62,000 bases of DNA from Symbiodinium natans (lineage: Eukaryota; Sar; Dinophyceae; Suessiales; Symbiodiniaceae): contig CAJNDS010002386.1 of the NCBI GenBank assembly GCA_905221605.1, forward strand, positions 1-62,000, given 5' to 3'. The notes under the pieces are model-generated. The model ran no database searches. It was not told the DNA's origin and saw nothing but the letters and a program-made list of their open reading frames with translations. The position numbers were made by a program, and so were the translations under genes. Numbering within the stretch: the stretch's first letter is position 1; each line of letters starts with the position of its first letter. This document shows positions 40,161-51,389 of the stretch, piece by piece.

Positions 40161-43084
40161 CTTGTCCTCCGCTGTTGGGTTTAGCCGGATGAGCTTGTTG
40201 CAGCCGGCAATCAAATCCTGGCCGGGAAACGGCGAGGAAAACTCAGAAACCGCTTAGTCCTGCTCAGCAGGCATGTACCTTACATCACCACTCTCACTTC
40301 GAAGCACACCTCGATTCAAGTGATTCGGCAGCTGACAAACCCGATTTCCCGATCTGCAAAACTCGTGGCTCTGGCACGGCCCGGTTGATGCGGCCCTTGC
40401 GCTTGAGCCAGGAGGCCACTGCCTCCATCTCCTGCACACGAAGGTCAACATGAAGCAAGTGTTGCACAGAGTCCATCAGACCAAGAACACAAGATGAGTC
40501 ATGCTTTTGTAGATTCCTGACTCGTCAGGGGAAGTGGCAGGAGATTCAGCTCATTGCGCAAGAAACCTACAACTCGTTCCAGGCGGGCCGTCCCTTCTTG
40601 GGTTCAGGTCTGGAGTCAAAGGGCCTAGGATCAAGGCCAGGAAGCAGCCCATAAAAGGTTTCCGACTCCGTTCAGCAAGGGCGTGACCCAGGTACATGTC
40701 CTTCATTACGATGAAAGTCTTCCGGCATGCCTCAGCTGTGATGTAGATGTACTTGCCGCGGTCGTCGAAGATGCCGCTTAGTCGACCTCAGTCTGTGGTC
40801 TCTGAGGGAGCCTCGGGCTTGACCTGCTGTATCTGTCAAACGCTGTTGAGGCTCCAGACCCATCTTTTCCAGCTCCTCGAGCCTGGGGTCACATCCAAGT
40901 GGCTTCTGAAGCGCATATGGATCCTAAGAACATCCTGGAAACTTGCGGGACTTTCGGGCTACAGCAGCTGCCGAGCCACCGGTTGATGGCGACAACCGTC
41001 TTCATGCGGAACACGGCAGCAAGGTCCTGGCCAAGAACTTCCAAGTGCCGGACTCCCAGTGCAGTGTTTGTAGTTCTTTGTGGCCGATACTAGTGTTACC
41101 ATGATTGCTCCTTCGACGATGGTACTGTGTTACTAGCACTGCTATTGTTGCGATTGTTCTTGCTACTCTTTCTGTCCTAGCTCTTCTTAGCGATATTATG
41201 ATATAACTGATAGTGCTAAGAAAAATTTTACTATGATTACACATAGTGCCATTGTACCTATTATTCATGTACCATTGCTAGCTATTGCTACTATTGTCAG
41301 TGATATCGCTAGTTGACTCATGCCACGATTACTGCCATTGTTGCCACTCTTGAAGCTGCTGCAGATGATGAGAATGATGGGTGTGCCTGTGTGTTGTGAT
41401 ATGTTTCGGCCCGGTGAGACTAGAGATTCGGCTGTTGTACCTGCAAAGATTGCCTCCTAGGTGCTTTCTGGCTCCAGGGTCTACGGCAAATGGCCGAACT
41501 TCAAGCGAAGCAATGATCGACGGGTGCTCCTAGCCGCTAAGCTCACACCGGCCTCCAGGTTCACCACTTTTCGAAGCTTGACGTAGTCAATGAACCTTTC
41601 AACCAGAAGTATGTTCGGGTCATTTTCAGCGCCTGCTAGCCTTAACTACATCTCATTCACATTTCTCTATGCGATGAGTTTGATAAACTTGAATGGGACA
41701 CCTTTGTGTTGCCATCCCGCTCGAGTACCAGAGTACCCCGCGCCCTGAACCAAAAGCAGTTCATAAGAACAGATTGAATACCTCGGATCTGGTCGCGTCT
41801 CCGCCTCGAAGGCGCACGGGAAAGCGCAAATCGTACTGAATTCATCAGAGGCACTGCTCCAGAGCCTCGGAGCACCACACGGAAACACACATGGAAACAT
41901 TTCCACGGAATTTGTTTGGGCTTCTCCAAAAGCATCGTAATACAATTTTACGCCAGGTCCAAATTGAACCTTCCTCAAGGCGAAGGAGTGCACTGAGCCT
42001 CTGAGCCTCTGGCTGACTCCCCACCAGCTGTGACAAGGTCCTCTCCACGATGTGAAACGCGCAATTTAAGTGAAGAGCACAGTAAAAGCACAACTTTACT
42101 TTGAGGCTATACTTTCAGCATGTTGCTCTTGCCAAAAAGACTCCAAAAGACTCGAAGAAGGAATCTGACTGAGTCTGCCCGTGAGTGCCCGGGCATCATG
42201 CAGTCCTCTCCCTCATCCTCGATTTCGAACTCTTCCTTCCACCTCAAAGCCAAAGAAGTCCAAAAGCATTGCTCGACAGCCACGCATGCCATAGCGTGCA
42301 TGAGAACAATCAAAACATGCGGTAGGAGCACGACATCAGCAACTGGCTAGTCACATCTTGACGCCCTAACCCAAAGCAGTGACTAGAGTAGCCAACCTGC
42401 GCGAGAACCAGGACTCTGCCTGTATAAGGTAAAGCTCGTGCTTGCTGCGGGCTTGACCCGCATTCACAGAGAACATCAGGATGCTGTAGGCAGCGCACTT
42501 TTTGAGTTCTTCTCGTTCCTGCTTCTCCTTCTCTTTCCTGGCCTTCATTCGACCAGCAGCATGCAGCGTTGGCCCACATCTACAGTCCAGGTACTTTTGT
42601 ACCTTGACAGCTCAACCTGAATCATGGTCATGTCCGCCGGCGCAACTGCTTCCTGCCAACCGCATGCAGTCCTGCTCGTCTTCTGCGTCGCGTCGCTCCC
42701 GTTCCGCCTCCCGCTCCTTCTGCCTTTGAGCATACCTCTCATGATCCAGAGCCCTACATTCAAGCCGGTCGACTATAGGCGCACTTTGCATTCTTCTCCT
42801 GCTTGTGCTGATATGCCTTAGCCCAAAGGCCAAAGTCCAAAGTGCAGCTGCGCTCTCAACGCTGAGTTCTCAAGACCGTAGCAGTAGTTAGTCATGTCAG
42901 TCATGTCAGTCATGTCAGTGAGGGCCTCTCGGTCGGCTTGCTGCTGCGCTCTTTTCTCCTGTGCCATTGCTGCTGGTCTGGAGATCGACAAGCGTGTTGA
43001 GAACATTTGGATGGGCCTGCTTTTTTAGCTCTTTGGCGGCGTTCACTTTCTTGTTGCCGGCCTGGTTCTCTGGCTCCTCGGACA
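40161..43084 (-). CDS. DDRGK1: DDRGK domain-containing protein 1 (UFBP1-like)
   Basis: DDRGK1 sits on the ER membrane and helps the UFM1 ligase. The conserved C-terminus is spread over small exons: 41553-41632 'ILLVERFIDYVKLRKVVNLE'; 40980-41026 'DLAAVFRMKTVVAIN'; about 40834-40882 'LEELEKMGLEPQQRLT'; 40731-40776 'GIFDDRGKYIYITAE'; 40378-40431 'EMEAVASWLKRKGRINRA'; 40161-40217 'DLIAGCNKLIRLNPTAEDK'. Joined, they give the winged-helix DDRGK domain in family order. Upstream are the expected charged coils: 42200-42242 'WKEEFEIEDEG', about 42480-42550 'KARKEKEKQEREELKKCA', about 42640-42740 'QRQKEREAERERRDAEDE', and a possible first exon from ATG 43084 ('MSEEPENQAGNKKVNAAKE'). Some donors are non-GT: GAG|GCATGC, GAG|GCCGGT, ACA|GATACA. 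No N-terminal membrane anchor was found, so the true start may lie elsewhere. Confidence 0.9.
42889..42922. repeat. 9-bp minisatellite AGTCATGTC
   Basis: Three to four tandem copies of AGTCATGTC. In the minus frame it reads Thr-Asp-Met repeats; it lies at the end of a coil exon candidate of DDRGK1. Confidence 0.9.
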
Positions 43085-43409
43085 TTGCAAGAAAGAAGCA
43101 CCGAACCGTACGTGCATGTATGTGCCATATTTTCTCCCTAGGCCCTTCAGCCGGCACAGCAGAACGCTGCCAATGAAAACCAGAACAGCATTTGGGTTCG
43201 CCATCCTTGCCCTGAGGGGACAGGATTTTATGACATCACCAAATCCAAATCACAGCAAACCGACTATCTCGAACATCAGCCCAATCATGCCCAAGCTCAC
43301 AGTCCTAAGCCACCCTTGTCAACATCTTTCAGACAAACCCTGCGACTCGCCAACCCCAAATCAGTTTCAGCGGCACTGCCTCGCCAGCAGCTTCTCCACT
43401 GCCAGCAGC

Positions 43410-44960
43410 ACGTGCTGCACCTCAATGCAGATAGGGCGCAATCCAACTGAGGAACTCTGCAGTCTGAGAGCGCAAATCGCAAAACTGATAAAGAATAGGG
43501 GCTTGCTCCGAAAAAACTCCTCAGACTTTTCGGCCCACTTGCGTTTCTCGCGATCGCCTTTCTTTCAGTGTACGTTTGTTGAATCTTCAAACTTCTCGTG
43601 AGCCGTTGAGTTCCAAATTGGCCCGCGGCGAAGCACACCAATTCCCGCCCATAAATTTGCAGGCTCGACTTTGACCGAATCTTCAAAAACAATCTTTGGA
43701 ACCCCCTCCCTCCAGGACAAAATCGGCCCGGAAGATGCTTCATGGCTATGGAGTCTTCGACATATGTCACACCTCAATCAAACAAGGGATATTGTTTTTC
43801 GCAATCTCAACCCCGGCCAATAGCCTAATTACCATTCAGATTGTGAGCAAGCCTTCCCCACCAAATGCTGCACGAGGTGCCGCGCTGCATGCGATCCAGA
43901 GCACCCCGCCGCCTGCCCACAAAAGTCGGAGGAGCTCGATAGCGACGTGCTCTTGCAGCACCCCAGTTCGTGGACAGTTGAAGAAGCTAGAGGCTGTAGC
44001 GGCTATGTCCTAGGTTGGAAAGGCGACGTTTACCTTCCAGAGCGCTTGCAACTCGAACAGCTGGCCTTTGACCTCCCGTAGCTTGCCTCGGTGGTGCAGC
44101 GGTGAGCAAAGCACCAGCACTGGAGATTCAGAAGTCGAAACATCGCAAGCCTCCCAGAATTGCGGAATCATACAGCATCGCTGCAATCACTGTTCCTGCA
44201 GCTGACACCTACGACAGGACCGCTAAATCGCAAAATGTGCAGCCTGGACTTCTAAGAGAGAAGTGTCTCAGAGAGAAATGCCTTTGCTGTCGTCGCCAGC
44301 AATGTTATCTTCGGCGAGCTCCGGATTTATTGTCATGTTCTCCTTGCCACATGCTCTCTGAAATTGCACATCCTGCCTCCCAAGGTCTCCCAGCATCTAG
44401 AATCCGCCACGGTCGTAGTGTGGCTCCCCGGTGCAGAAAAGCTCACAGTTGCAGCGATGTCACCATGGTGAGCTGCGACTAGACCCTGAAAGCTGCGCAT
44501 TACCAACACCCGTCAGTGCTATTGGTTCCCAGGTACTTCTGGGACAACTGTCCCATCTGGCTTTCGAAGTTCTACACTTGATGCACCTACTCAGACGAAC
44601 TGAACTGCAGAGACTTGACTTAGTGGCGTTGTGGCAGGCACCCCTTGCCCACGCCTCCGTGATGACATGTGGCACATGTCGAGCACTTTCCAGCGGCTTG
44701 GCAGTTGAAAAGCTGAGCTTCCAGGCTGCTCTTGCTGCTGCTTCTCCTCCTGCATAGCCGCCATGCAAGAATCAATACTCACGGTAAACACGGTGTTATG
44801 TGCATGGATGATTGTAACACAGAACCAACAGTCAGCGAAAGCGGGATCTGAGCAAGCAAGACCGGCTCCGGCCTCCTCGGCCGCTGCCTTCGCACGAAGC
44901 GCGAAAAAGGCAAACCTTGATAGCCGTCGGGGGCCCGGAGGATCCCAATTCTTCACATCT
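43410..44960 (-). CDS. Coiled-coil exons, unidentified gene
   Basis: Minus fragments: about 44860-44920 'FFALRAKAAAEEAGAGLA'; about 44700-44765 'MAAMQEEKQQQEQPGSSAFQ'; 44032-44095 'RGKLREVKGQLFELQALWK', ending at a good donor GTAAAC; about 43900-43960 'VLQEHVAIELLRLLWAGGG'; about 43490-43565 'KGDREKRKWAEKSEEFF'; about 43380-43430 'EVQHVLLAVEKLLARQC'. The heptad pattern and charge are consistent with one long coiled-coil protein, but exon joining is not proven and no family is recognised. It lies upstream of DDRGK1 on the same strand. Confidence 0.42.
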
Positions 44961-45419
44961 ACAACGATTCTACGACTGGCTTCTCCCTCACATCAATGGT
45001 CATCCTGGGCCACTGACAATCCTAAAACGCCAAATAGGAAGGCCACGCTGAGCGCAGCAAGCCCAACATCCGTAGACCCTGGCGCAGAGTGAGAGAAGGA
45101 GGCAGAGGCAGGTAAAAGGCAGAGGTGCAGAAGAATCCACAAGACATCGGCCCTGCCTTGCTCCGCCATGATATGGGAGACAGCAAGGCTACAGCAAAAG
45201 GGCAACTCAAGGGGGGAGATCGATACAATCTCTACTTAGCTGGCTCTTTCCGAAGGTGTTCATATGTGTTCATTCATGGTCCAGGCCGATACGCTTCTAG
45301 TGCTCATGCCGGCTGAGCAGCTATGGTTAAGTAACAGTTAAGTAGGCTGTCCTCAAGACCTCATGAGCCAAGGCCTAGCCAAAACGCTGTACTGTGATGG
45401 TCTTGGAGCCTATGCAGCC

Positions 45420-46290
45420 ACAGCTTCTGCGGCTTGCTTCTGCGGTTTGTCTGCGTGAGCTGTGGCCAATGGCCGAAGCTTTGAAAATCAGGCTGAGCAG
45501 GAATGCGTTCATCATCGATAAGAAGGCGCACAGGCACATGTTGCTGGTAGCAGAAACCAAACAATGTCCAAGCCAAAGTTGACCTTTCTGTTGCACAACA
45601 TGCAGCCTCCGCTTTCGGCGTTGAATTCATACCAAACGTTGCTTGACACTGAATCAGTGTGATATCACGGCTTATCTACCTCCAGTCTTGTCATGCGCAG
45701 AGTCCTGATCAATGACAGTGGCTACAAAATCTTCAGTTCACACGTCTAGCTGTGAAAACAGACAACAACAAAACCGCATGTCAACAGTTGGTGAATGTTT
45801 TGTTGCTTGTGTTCCCGTGAGGTGCTTCGTGGTAGGCTTGCAGCCGCCGCCGAGCCGAACAACCTTGGCGCTGCTGCCGGACCCCAGATGCGTTTTCCTG
45901 GCCATGAAATCCCTTCATTGCCTGTGTTGACCACTGAGCTGGGCACGAGATGGTAGACTCACACCTCCACCGTTGCGGGAGCCTATGCTGGTGCCGAGCC
46001 TAGACTAGTGAGTCTCATGTATTGAGTTCCGTCCACGATTTCAGACGATTTCTGAATGTCGGACTTGACATGAGGAAACAGAGGATGTCTCACGCCCGGC
46101 CTTCTTTGTCTCGCTTGGCTTGCTTTCTTTTCCTGTAGAAGGTTAAACGAGAAGCGCGGCCATCTACGTCCATCTACCCTTTTCGTAGCAGCGCGTTGCA
46201 CGCAGCTCGTCAGAAGAGCTTGAAATTTGCCTTTCTTAGATGTTCTCAAATTGAACGGCATGTTGCCCGAAGTTCCCTGGTGCACTCTAC
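45420..46290 (-). CDS. Weak coding candidates, unidentified
   Basis: Two minus fragments have modest coding character: about 45440-45560 ('VRLLIDDERIPAQPDFQSFG') and about 46070-46140 (a basic run R-K-R-K-Q-A-K-R-D-K-E, or in another frame 'LLQEKKASQARQRRPG'). No domain. They may be exons of the neighbouring coiled-coil genes. Confidence 0.25.
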
Positions 46291-46439
46291 CATTGGCTGC
46301 GGTGCCCTACAAAGTCTCCTTGTGATGCTCGTGATTTGTTGTGGATAGCAGGCCTGTAAAGTGGGCTAGACTTGAGTAGACAGCAATCTCACTGCTCAGC
46401 CCCTCCCCCAGAGATGCTGTGAGCGTTCGACAAATTCAC

Positions 46440-46756
46440 ACCTGATCGCTTCTGCAACAAAGGCGTCCAAGTAGTCCTGCTGCCCCAGGCTTGTCGCCGG
46501 CTGAAGGCTCGGCCTCCACAGCACAGGAGATCGGCCCCTCTAGAGCCCTGCTCTGTCTTATGCTCTGCCTTGTCCCTTTGTCTTGTTTTTGTTGCACAAT
46601 GTCTTGCTCGAGGCTCTTCAAACACAGCAGTCCCGCTTGAAGGCTCGTGTTGCGTGCGCAGCCTCTGCAGGTCCCTCTTGCACAGACCAGGATCCCCGAA
46701 TTATCCCAATGCTGCCGGAGCAAGGCTTTCAATTTCAAGCAGCTGCACTCAGTCAC
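46440..46756 (-). CDS. Coiled-coil exon, unidentified
   Basis: The minus strand reads 'LLCLKSLEQDIVQQKQDKGT', 'RQSIRQSRALEGPISCAVEA', then 'EPSAGDKPGAAG'. Charged helix followed by an Ala/Gly/Pro linker. Family not recognised. It may be part of the same gene as the coil exons further left. Confidence 0.4.
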
Positions 46757-46789
46757 TGTGCACGGCAGCGCTATGCGTTAACATTAACT

Positions 46790-48225
46790 AGTCACGTCTT
46801 CGTTGCCAAGACCCTCGGAACGAACCATCGGCGAAGCAATCCTGCCCTCTGCGCAAGACCCGCGCACTACAAGAGGAAGGAACTAAGGGAGCAGACTCCT
46901 TCTTTACTGCCGTCTGCTTTTGACAATAAAGCTGATCTGCCAAAAGCCCCCGAGTCTCTGATTGCTACGATGCTGGCATTCGACGAGTGCTGAGTAGCAC
47001 GAAACGCTCTTATGACCAGCATCTTCAGCATGTTTCACAGGGAGCGGAGATATTCTGCAGGCAATCGCAAAGCTTCTTGTTTGCAAGGATGCTTCCTAGA
47101 AGTACAGTGCAGTACTGAAGGCCATGCACATGTCATGCAGACTTATGCACAGAAACATGTCCACAAGCTCAAAGGTGTTTTCTTCATTTTTGCTTCGAGC
47201 ACGAAAGATCTGAAATCTGCCCTTCCCCCCCCCCCCCCCGGTCTCTGATAGCCCAAGCCTTCGATTCCGGCTTGGACTCTGCCTTTCCAAACAGAGGCAT
47301 CATGGCATCCTCGGATTGAACTGGGCCTGCGGCTGTGTTCACGGAACTCGTGGCTGGCACTTGGACTGATACTTGTGCGACCAGAAACTTAGTTGACTAA
47401 GCTAATTATTTTAGTTGCATCCTGGAAGACGTTGCGACATGTCCGAAGCCCGCAAATGCCACACCGCGCCTTCCGCAGCAGGGCCTGTGGAGCCTGAAAA
47501 GCAGGCTCGTGCCCGTTGTTCCTTGAGATTTCTTACGAGGACTTCTGATAAAGATGCAGAACATGAAAAAACCAAATCTGGGCCAAACTTCCTTAATCTG
47601 GCAGAATTCAAGAGGTGCTCGCGAGCCGAGGCCTCCGGACTGGAAAAGCTGCTTCATCCTGCGAGGCTTTCGTATCAAAGATGACCACAAAAACCCAAAC
47701 CTGCATTCAAGCTACGGGGACTTGCTCTGGCAGCACCGCGACGGCATCCCATGAAGGCGTCATCCAACCCGCCGAAATTGCGGCATTGCCGATGCAAACG
47801 GAACTTTGAAGAGCTGTCCAACCCTTCAAAGGCTCGGAAGAAAGTCACCTGAGAATGAGCTGCTTGAGCTGCTCACGAGAGCACGCGGTCCTCTCTGGGC
47901 CGATCAGCTCCTTAAGGCCATCAGCCTGGGCAAGATGGTACCGTGCAGCAAGGTGCGTAGCAAGATGTAGCAAGACAAGAAGGGGCACCAAGACAGCTCA
48001 TCCACATCTGCAAAAAGTGGACGTCTGGAGCGCGAACCGGACAGCAGGGAACAGAACAAGGGTCGCAAAACATTGCGAGCATTAGCAAGCCACATCTGGA
48101 AAAGCCGCAACAAGGCCGGACAAAGCCCGCGATCTGTTTGCTGATAAACGAGCCGATCACCAGCATTCGACCTCGAGCCTACACATGCAACGTCCCCTGG
48201 CAGCGACTGCAGCTGGAAAAGGGAG
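46790..48225. other. Stretch with no recognisable gene, with a 15-C run
   Basis: Open frames occur on both strands without domain similarity or paired splice sites. A run of 15 C lies at 47225-47239. Confidence 0.35.
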
Positions 48226-48227
48226 CG

Positions 48228-48395
48228 AGGATTTTTTTTGTCAATTTTTCTGGGTTGTTTGTGATTTTTTTTGTTTTTCCTTGCTTTTCTTTTGGTTTTC
48301 TGAACATGCCCTCTGGTTCTGCCTATCCTCCTCCTCTGGTTGGGATTTTTTTCTGTGTATTTTCCTGGTTTTTTTGGTGAATTTTGCTGGTTTTC
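48228..48395. repeat. T-rich, low-complexity tract
   Basis: T-dominated sequence with GGTTTT and TTTTTTTTG words, strongly different in composition from its surroundings. Reverse complements of short parts resemble the A-rich 49766-49822 tract ('AAAAATCACAAA'). Confidence 0.7.
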
Positions 48396-48487
48396 AGCTT
48401 CCGCAGGCTCCTCAGCGGTACCGCATGTCCGGAACCTGACCACATCTAATGACCCTTGGGGTAGCAACCCCGCCCCCCCCAAAAAAA

Positions 48488-48870
48488 ATAATGCAAACAT
48501 GGTGCTCGCATGATGGGTTTGGACGGGATTCTTATTGTCTTAAAGCAAGCTTGCGCGCCTTCAAAAAGCCGGGGGGGTTTGGGGCCCCCCACTCCCCCCC
48601 CCTCCATTTGCAAAGCGATGTTCGCAAAATGAGTTTTGGGAGCGATTCGTTGAACTAAAGACTAAAAGCACGCTTGCACACCGGGAATTCCCCCCCCCCC
48701 CCCAATTTGCAAACACAATCCCGCAAGATGAGTTTTGCAAGGGATTCGTGTGAACCAGAAGCACGCTTGGGCGCCTTATAAAAAAGCGGGGGGGTTGGGG
48801 GGGGCGCAGCCCCCCGCCATTTGCAAACACAATAGTTTTCAAATGGGATTTGTTTGATCTAACAGCTAGG
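48488..48870. repeat. Degenerate ~100-118-bp tandem repeat, 3.5 copies
   Basis: Copies at about 48488-48602, 48603-48700, 48704-48818 and a partial 48819-48870. Shared words in order: 'ATTTGCAAACACAAT', 'GATGAGTTTTG', 'GGGATTCGT', 'AAGCACGCTTG', 'GCGCCTT', 'AAAAAGC', then a G-rich tract into CCCCC. The GGGG...CCCC end of each unit could pair. Confidence 0.88.
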
Positions 48871-48927
48871 CAAAAACCAACACCGGACCCCGGCTAGAGC
48901 CGTAATCCCTTACCTCAAACACTCAAA

Positions 48928-49077
48928 CCCTAAACCCTAATTACAAACCTAAATCCTTCGGGTTTACTACTGCCCGGCCGCTGTGCCGAAGGGCGTTTGT
49001 TGTATCCTCACAGGTTCCACATACGGGTTTTGGGGGTCTAGGGTTTATGGTTTAAGGCGTAGGGTCTTTAGGGTCAA
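48928..49077. repeat. Head-to-head telomere-like words (CCCTAAA ... TTTAGGG)
   Basis: CCCTAAACCCTAA at 48928-48940, and opposite-strand words CTAGGGTTTATGGTTTAAGG and TAGGGTCTTTAGGG at 49039-49074. The plant/dinoflagellate telomere unit is TTTAGGG; the two arms here face each other around a short GC-rich core. Confidence 0.75.
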
Positions 49078-49107
49078 CCAAGAACGTGCGAAGCGAGCGG
49101 AACCCTA

Positions 49108-49755
49108 AATTCATTCCATCCTTCCTTTCTTCCTTTCTTTCTTTTTTTGTTTTATGTATTTCGTTCGTGTTTTTCTGTATTTATTGCTTTCTTGCTCTCT
49201 TTATTTCTTTCTCTCGTTCTTTCTTTCTTTGTACCTTTCTTTCTTCCTCACTTCCTTCCTTTATTTCTTTATTTATTTTATTATTCTGTCTTGCTGTGTT
49301 TCTTTCTTTCCTTTATTCCTCTGTTCCTTCCTTTGTTTTTTTCTTTCTTGCTTTCTTGCTGTCGTTGTTTCTCTCTTTCTTTCTTGTGTTTTTCTTTATT
49401 CATTTATTTCTTCCTCCATTCCTGCCTTTCCTGTTTGCTTTCTCTCTTTCTTTATTTGTTGTATTTCTTTCTTTCTTTCTGTCTTTCTTTCTAGTCCTGC
49501 CTTTCTTTCTTTCTTGATTTTCTGTCTTTCTTTTTATTCATGCCTTTCTTTCTTTCTGTATTTCTTTCTATCTTTCTTTCTATTCCTGCCTGTGTTTCTT
49601 TCTTTCTTGCAGTCTTTCTTTCTATTCCTGCCTTTCTTTCTTTCCTTATTTTTTCTTCCTCTTGCTTCCTTCCTTTCTGTCTTTCTTTGTTTCTTTCTTC
49701 CCGTCTTCCTGCCTTCCTGCCTTCCTGCCTTCCTTCCTTTCTTTCGTGCCTTAAA
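49108..49755. repeat. Long CTTT/CTTCC pyrimidine tract
   Basis: About 650 bases of TTTC, TTCC and TTCTTTCTG units with periodic 'TTCCTGCC' and 'TTTATT' variants, ending in 'CTTCCTGCCTTCCTGCC'. Strand asymmetry is nearly complete (pyrimidines on plus). Long open frames are artefacts. Confidence 0.97.
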
Positions 49756-49765
49756 TTTGACAAAA

Positions 49766-49822
49766 AACAGGAAAAAACAAAAGGAAAAAAAAAAACAGAA
49801 AAAATCACAAAAAAAATACGGT
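49766..49822. repeat. A-rich tract
   Basis: AAAAAACAGGAAAAAACAAAA-type sequence directly after the pyrimidine tract, so purine-strand bias flips at about 49760. Confidence 0.9.
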
Positions 49823-49829
49823 ACCCGTG

Positions 49830-50740
49830 GAAAAGGGTGGAAAAGACAAGAAACCGAATTGGCAGTAGTTTTCAGTCCCCAGCTTCGCTCTTGACCTTCT
49901 CCTGGATCTTGTGATGAGCCTGTGTGGGACCGCGAAGGACCACGAGCCACGTTCAACTTGAACGCTCAACTTGAATGGCAGAAGAGAGCTTGCTGTCTAA
50001 CATTCTCTGCAAAGGCCAGCAGCCACCCTTCCGCAACTCCGCAACCCCGCAACCTGCACAGCCCCGAACCACAGAACAAAGCCCAAACTCTCCGAAAAAA
50101 CACAGCTGAACTCACAACGTCGCTACAGCAAGCCCCAACCCTACAAAGTGGGGCATGGTGCTTCCAGCCACGCCTGCTTCAAGGACTGACTCTCCAAAGT
50201 TTTCACTGCCACTTGAGCCTTGAGGGACCTGCGCAAGGGGCCCGACTGCCGCGAATGCTACTGCTACACCAAGAGCATTCAAAGCATTAAGAGCATTAAG
50301 ACCATGAAGATGAGTTTCATCTGTGGTGGATGCTCTTATAACTTCGTTGTTTAAGGTTGAAGCAAGCATACTGTTCCAAAGACCGTCCGTGGCATTGCAA
50401 GATAGGTTGAGGTTGTCTGACTTCTTTCGAGGGGTATATGTTTCACCCGATCTTTACGCTGATTGAGCTGTCGTTGTTAGGGTTGGCTCTCTCTGAAATA
50501 GACTCGGCTTTCGTTTTGAGGTGGAGAGTGATCTGTTGTGGGATCTGGCGGGGAGGGATGCGTGGATGGGTCCCTCTCCACGGATGCTCTTACGACCTTT
50601 CTTTTTGCGTAAGATAATTTGGTTTTCTGTAATCTGGGACTATGGGCCGACTGGCCGGACACTGTCCTCTTCCAGTCTTCGGAGGAATCTCACCGATGAC
50701 CAATTCCACGGGGTGCAAGTACGTGCAGCCTTCTTCTTTC
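49830..50740. other. Stretch with no firm gene
   Basis: A minus frame at about 50112-50330 ('NALNALNALGVAVAFAAVG') is open but includes a short AAGAGCATT repeat and has no family match. Confidence 0.3.
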
Positions 50741-50744
50741 GAAT

Positions 50745-50855
50745 CCAGACGAGCTCTAGATGTGCTCAGCAGAAGAATGCTGCATACGACTTATCTGTTC
50801 TTGCCGCTTTCTCTCGATAGACCTCACGGCTTCACGGTTCACTCCCCTCTGGCCT
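50745..50855 (-). CDS. Possible coiled-coil exon
   Basis: The minus strand reads 'VNREAVRSIERKRQEQISRM', then Q-H-S-S-A-E-H-I. Strongly helical and charged. It could be the 3' part of the coiled-coil gene that starts at 52397. Confidence 0.35.
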
Positions 50856-51389
50856 TGGCCTTGGATGGGTCACAGGGAGAAAAATCCAGAATGAAGATGA
50901 AGGGGGAGTTTCAGAGTCGCAGAGCCCGTCCCTATTCCAGAAACTACGCGGAGCAGCAGGCCTGGCCAGATCGGGCTTGGGCTGCAGGATGAACATCTTG
51001 CCCACCTGCACGCAACTACATCATCCTGGGGTCGGGGTCAGGATTTGAATTATCCACCAGTGTGCTTGGTTGTTACTACAAGGGGGGGCCATCACGGGTA
51101 CCTCCTGAAACCATGCGGCCCTGTAGTAGAGATACCTCAAAAGGGTGCATGTCCTAGTTTTTGTGTCTCTCCTTCGCACGCCGACTTCTTGAGCCGCTGC
51201 ACTGCTCGGGTCCTACTCGATCATTCCCAACCACGAGCTGTTGAAACTGGTCAAGGCAGCTCGTCTAGTAACTAGAACAGCAGAGGAACTCTCAATGGCA
51301 TGTCCAGCATGGGCCGCGCCTGTCTGTAGACTTTTAGGTCTTCCGGCAGGGGCTGCAGCTCCTTGTGCGGATGAATGGTTGTACTGCTC

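Noticed and set aside
45364-45391. Second possible spliced-leader relic (minus strand TTTTGGCT ... TTGGCTCATGAG)
   Set aside because: Only short halves match, the spacing is wrong and no start codon follows.
49154-49894. Plus-strand 246-codon frame rich in Phe/Leu/Ser
   Set aside because: Translation of the pyrimidine tract, not a membrane protein.
50521-50992. Plus-strand frames near 50.5-51.0 kb
   Set aside because: The minus frame 'REAVRSIERKRQEQISRM' over the same bases is more protein-like and fits the array strand.
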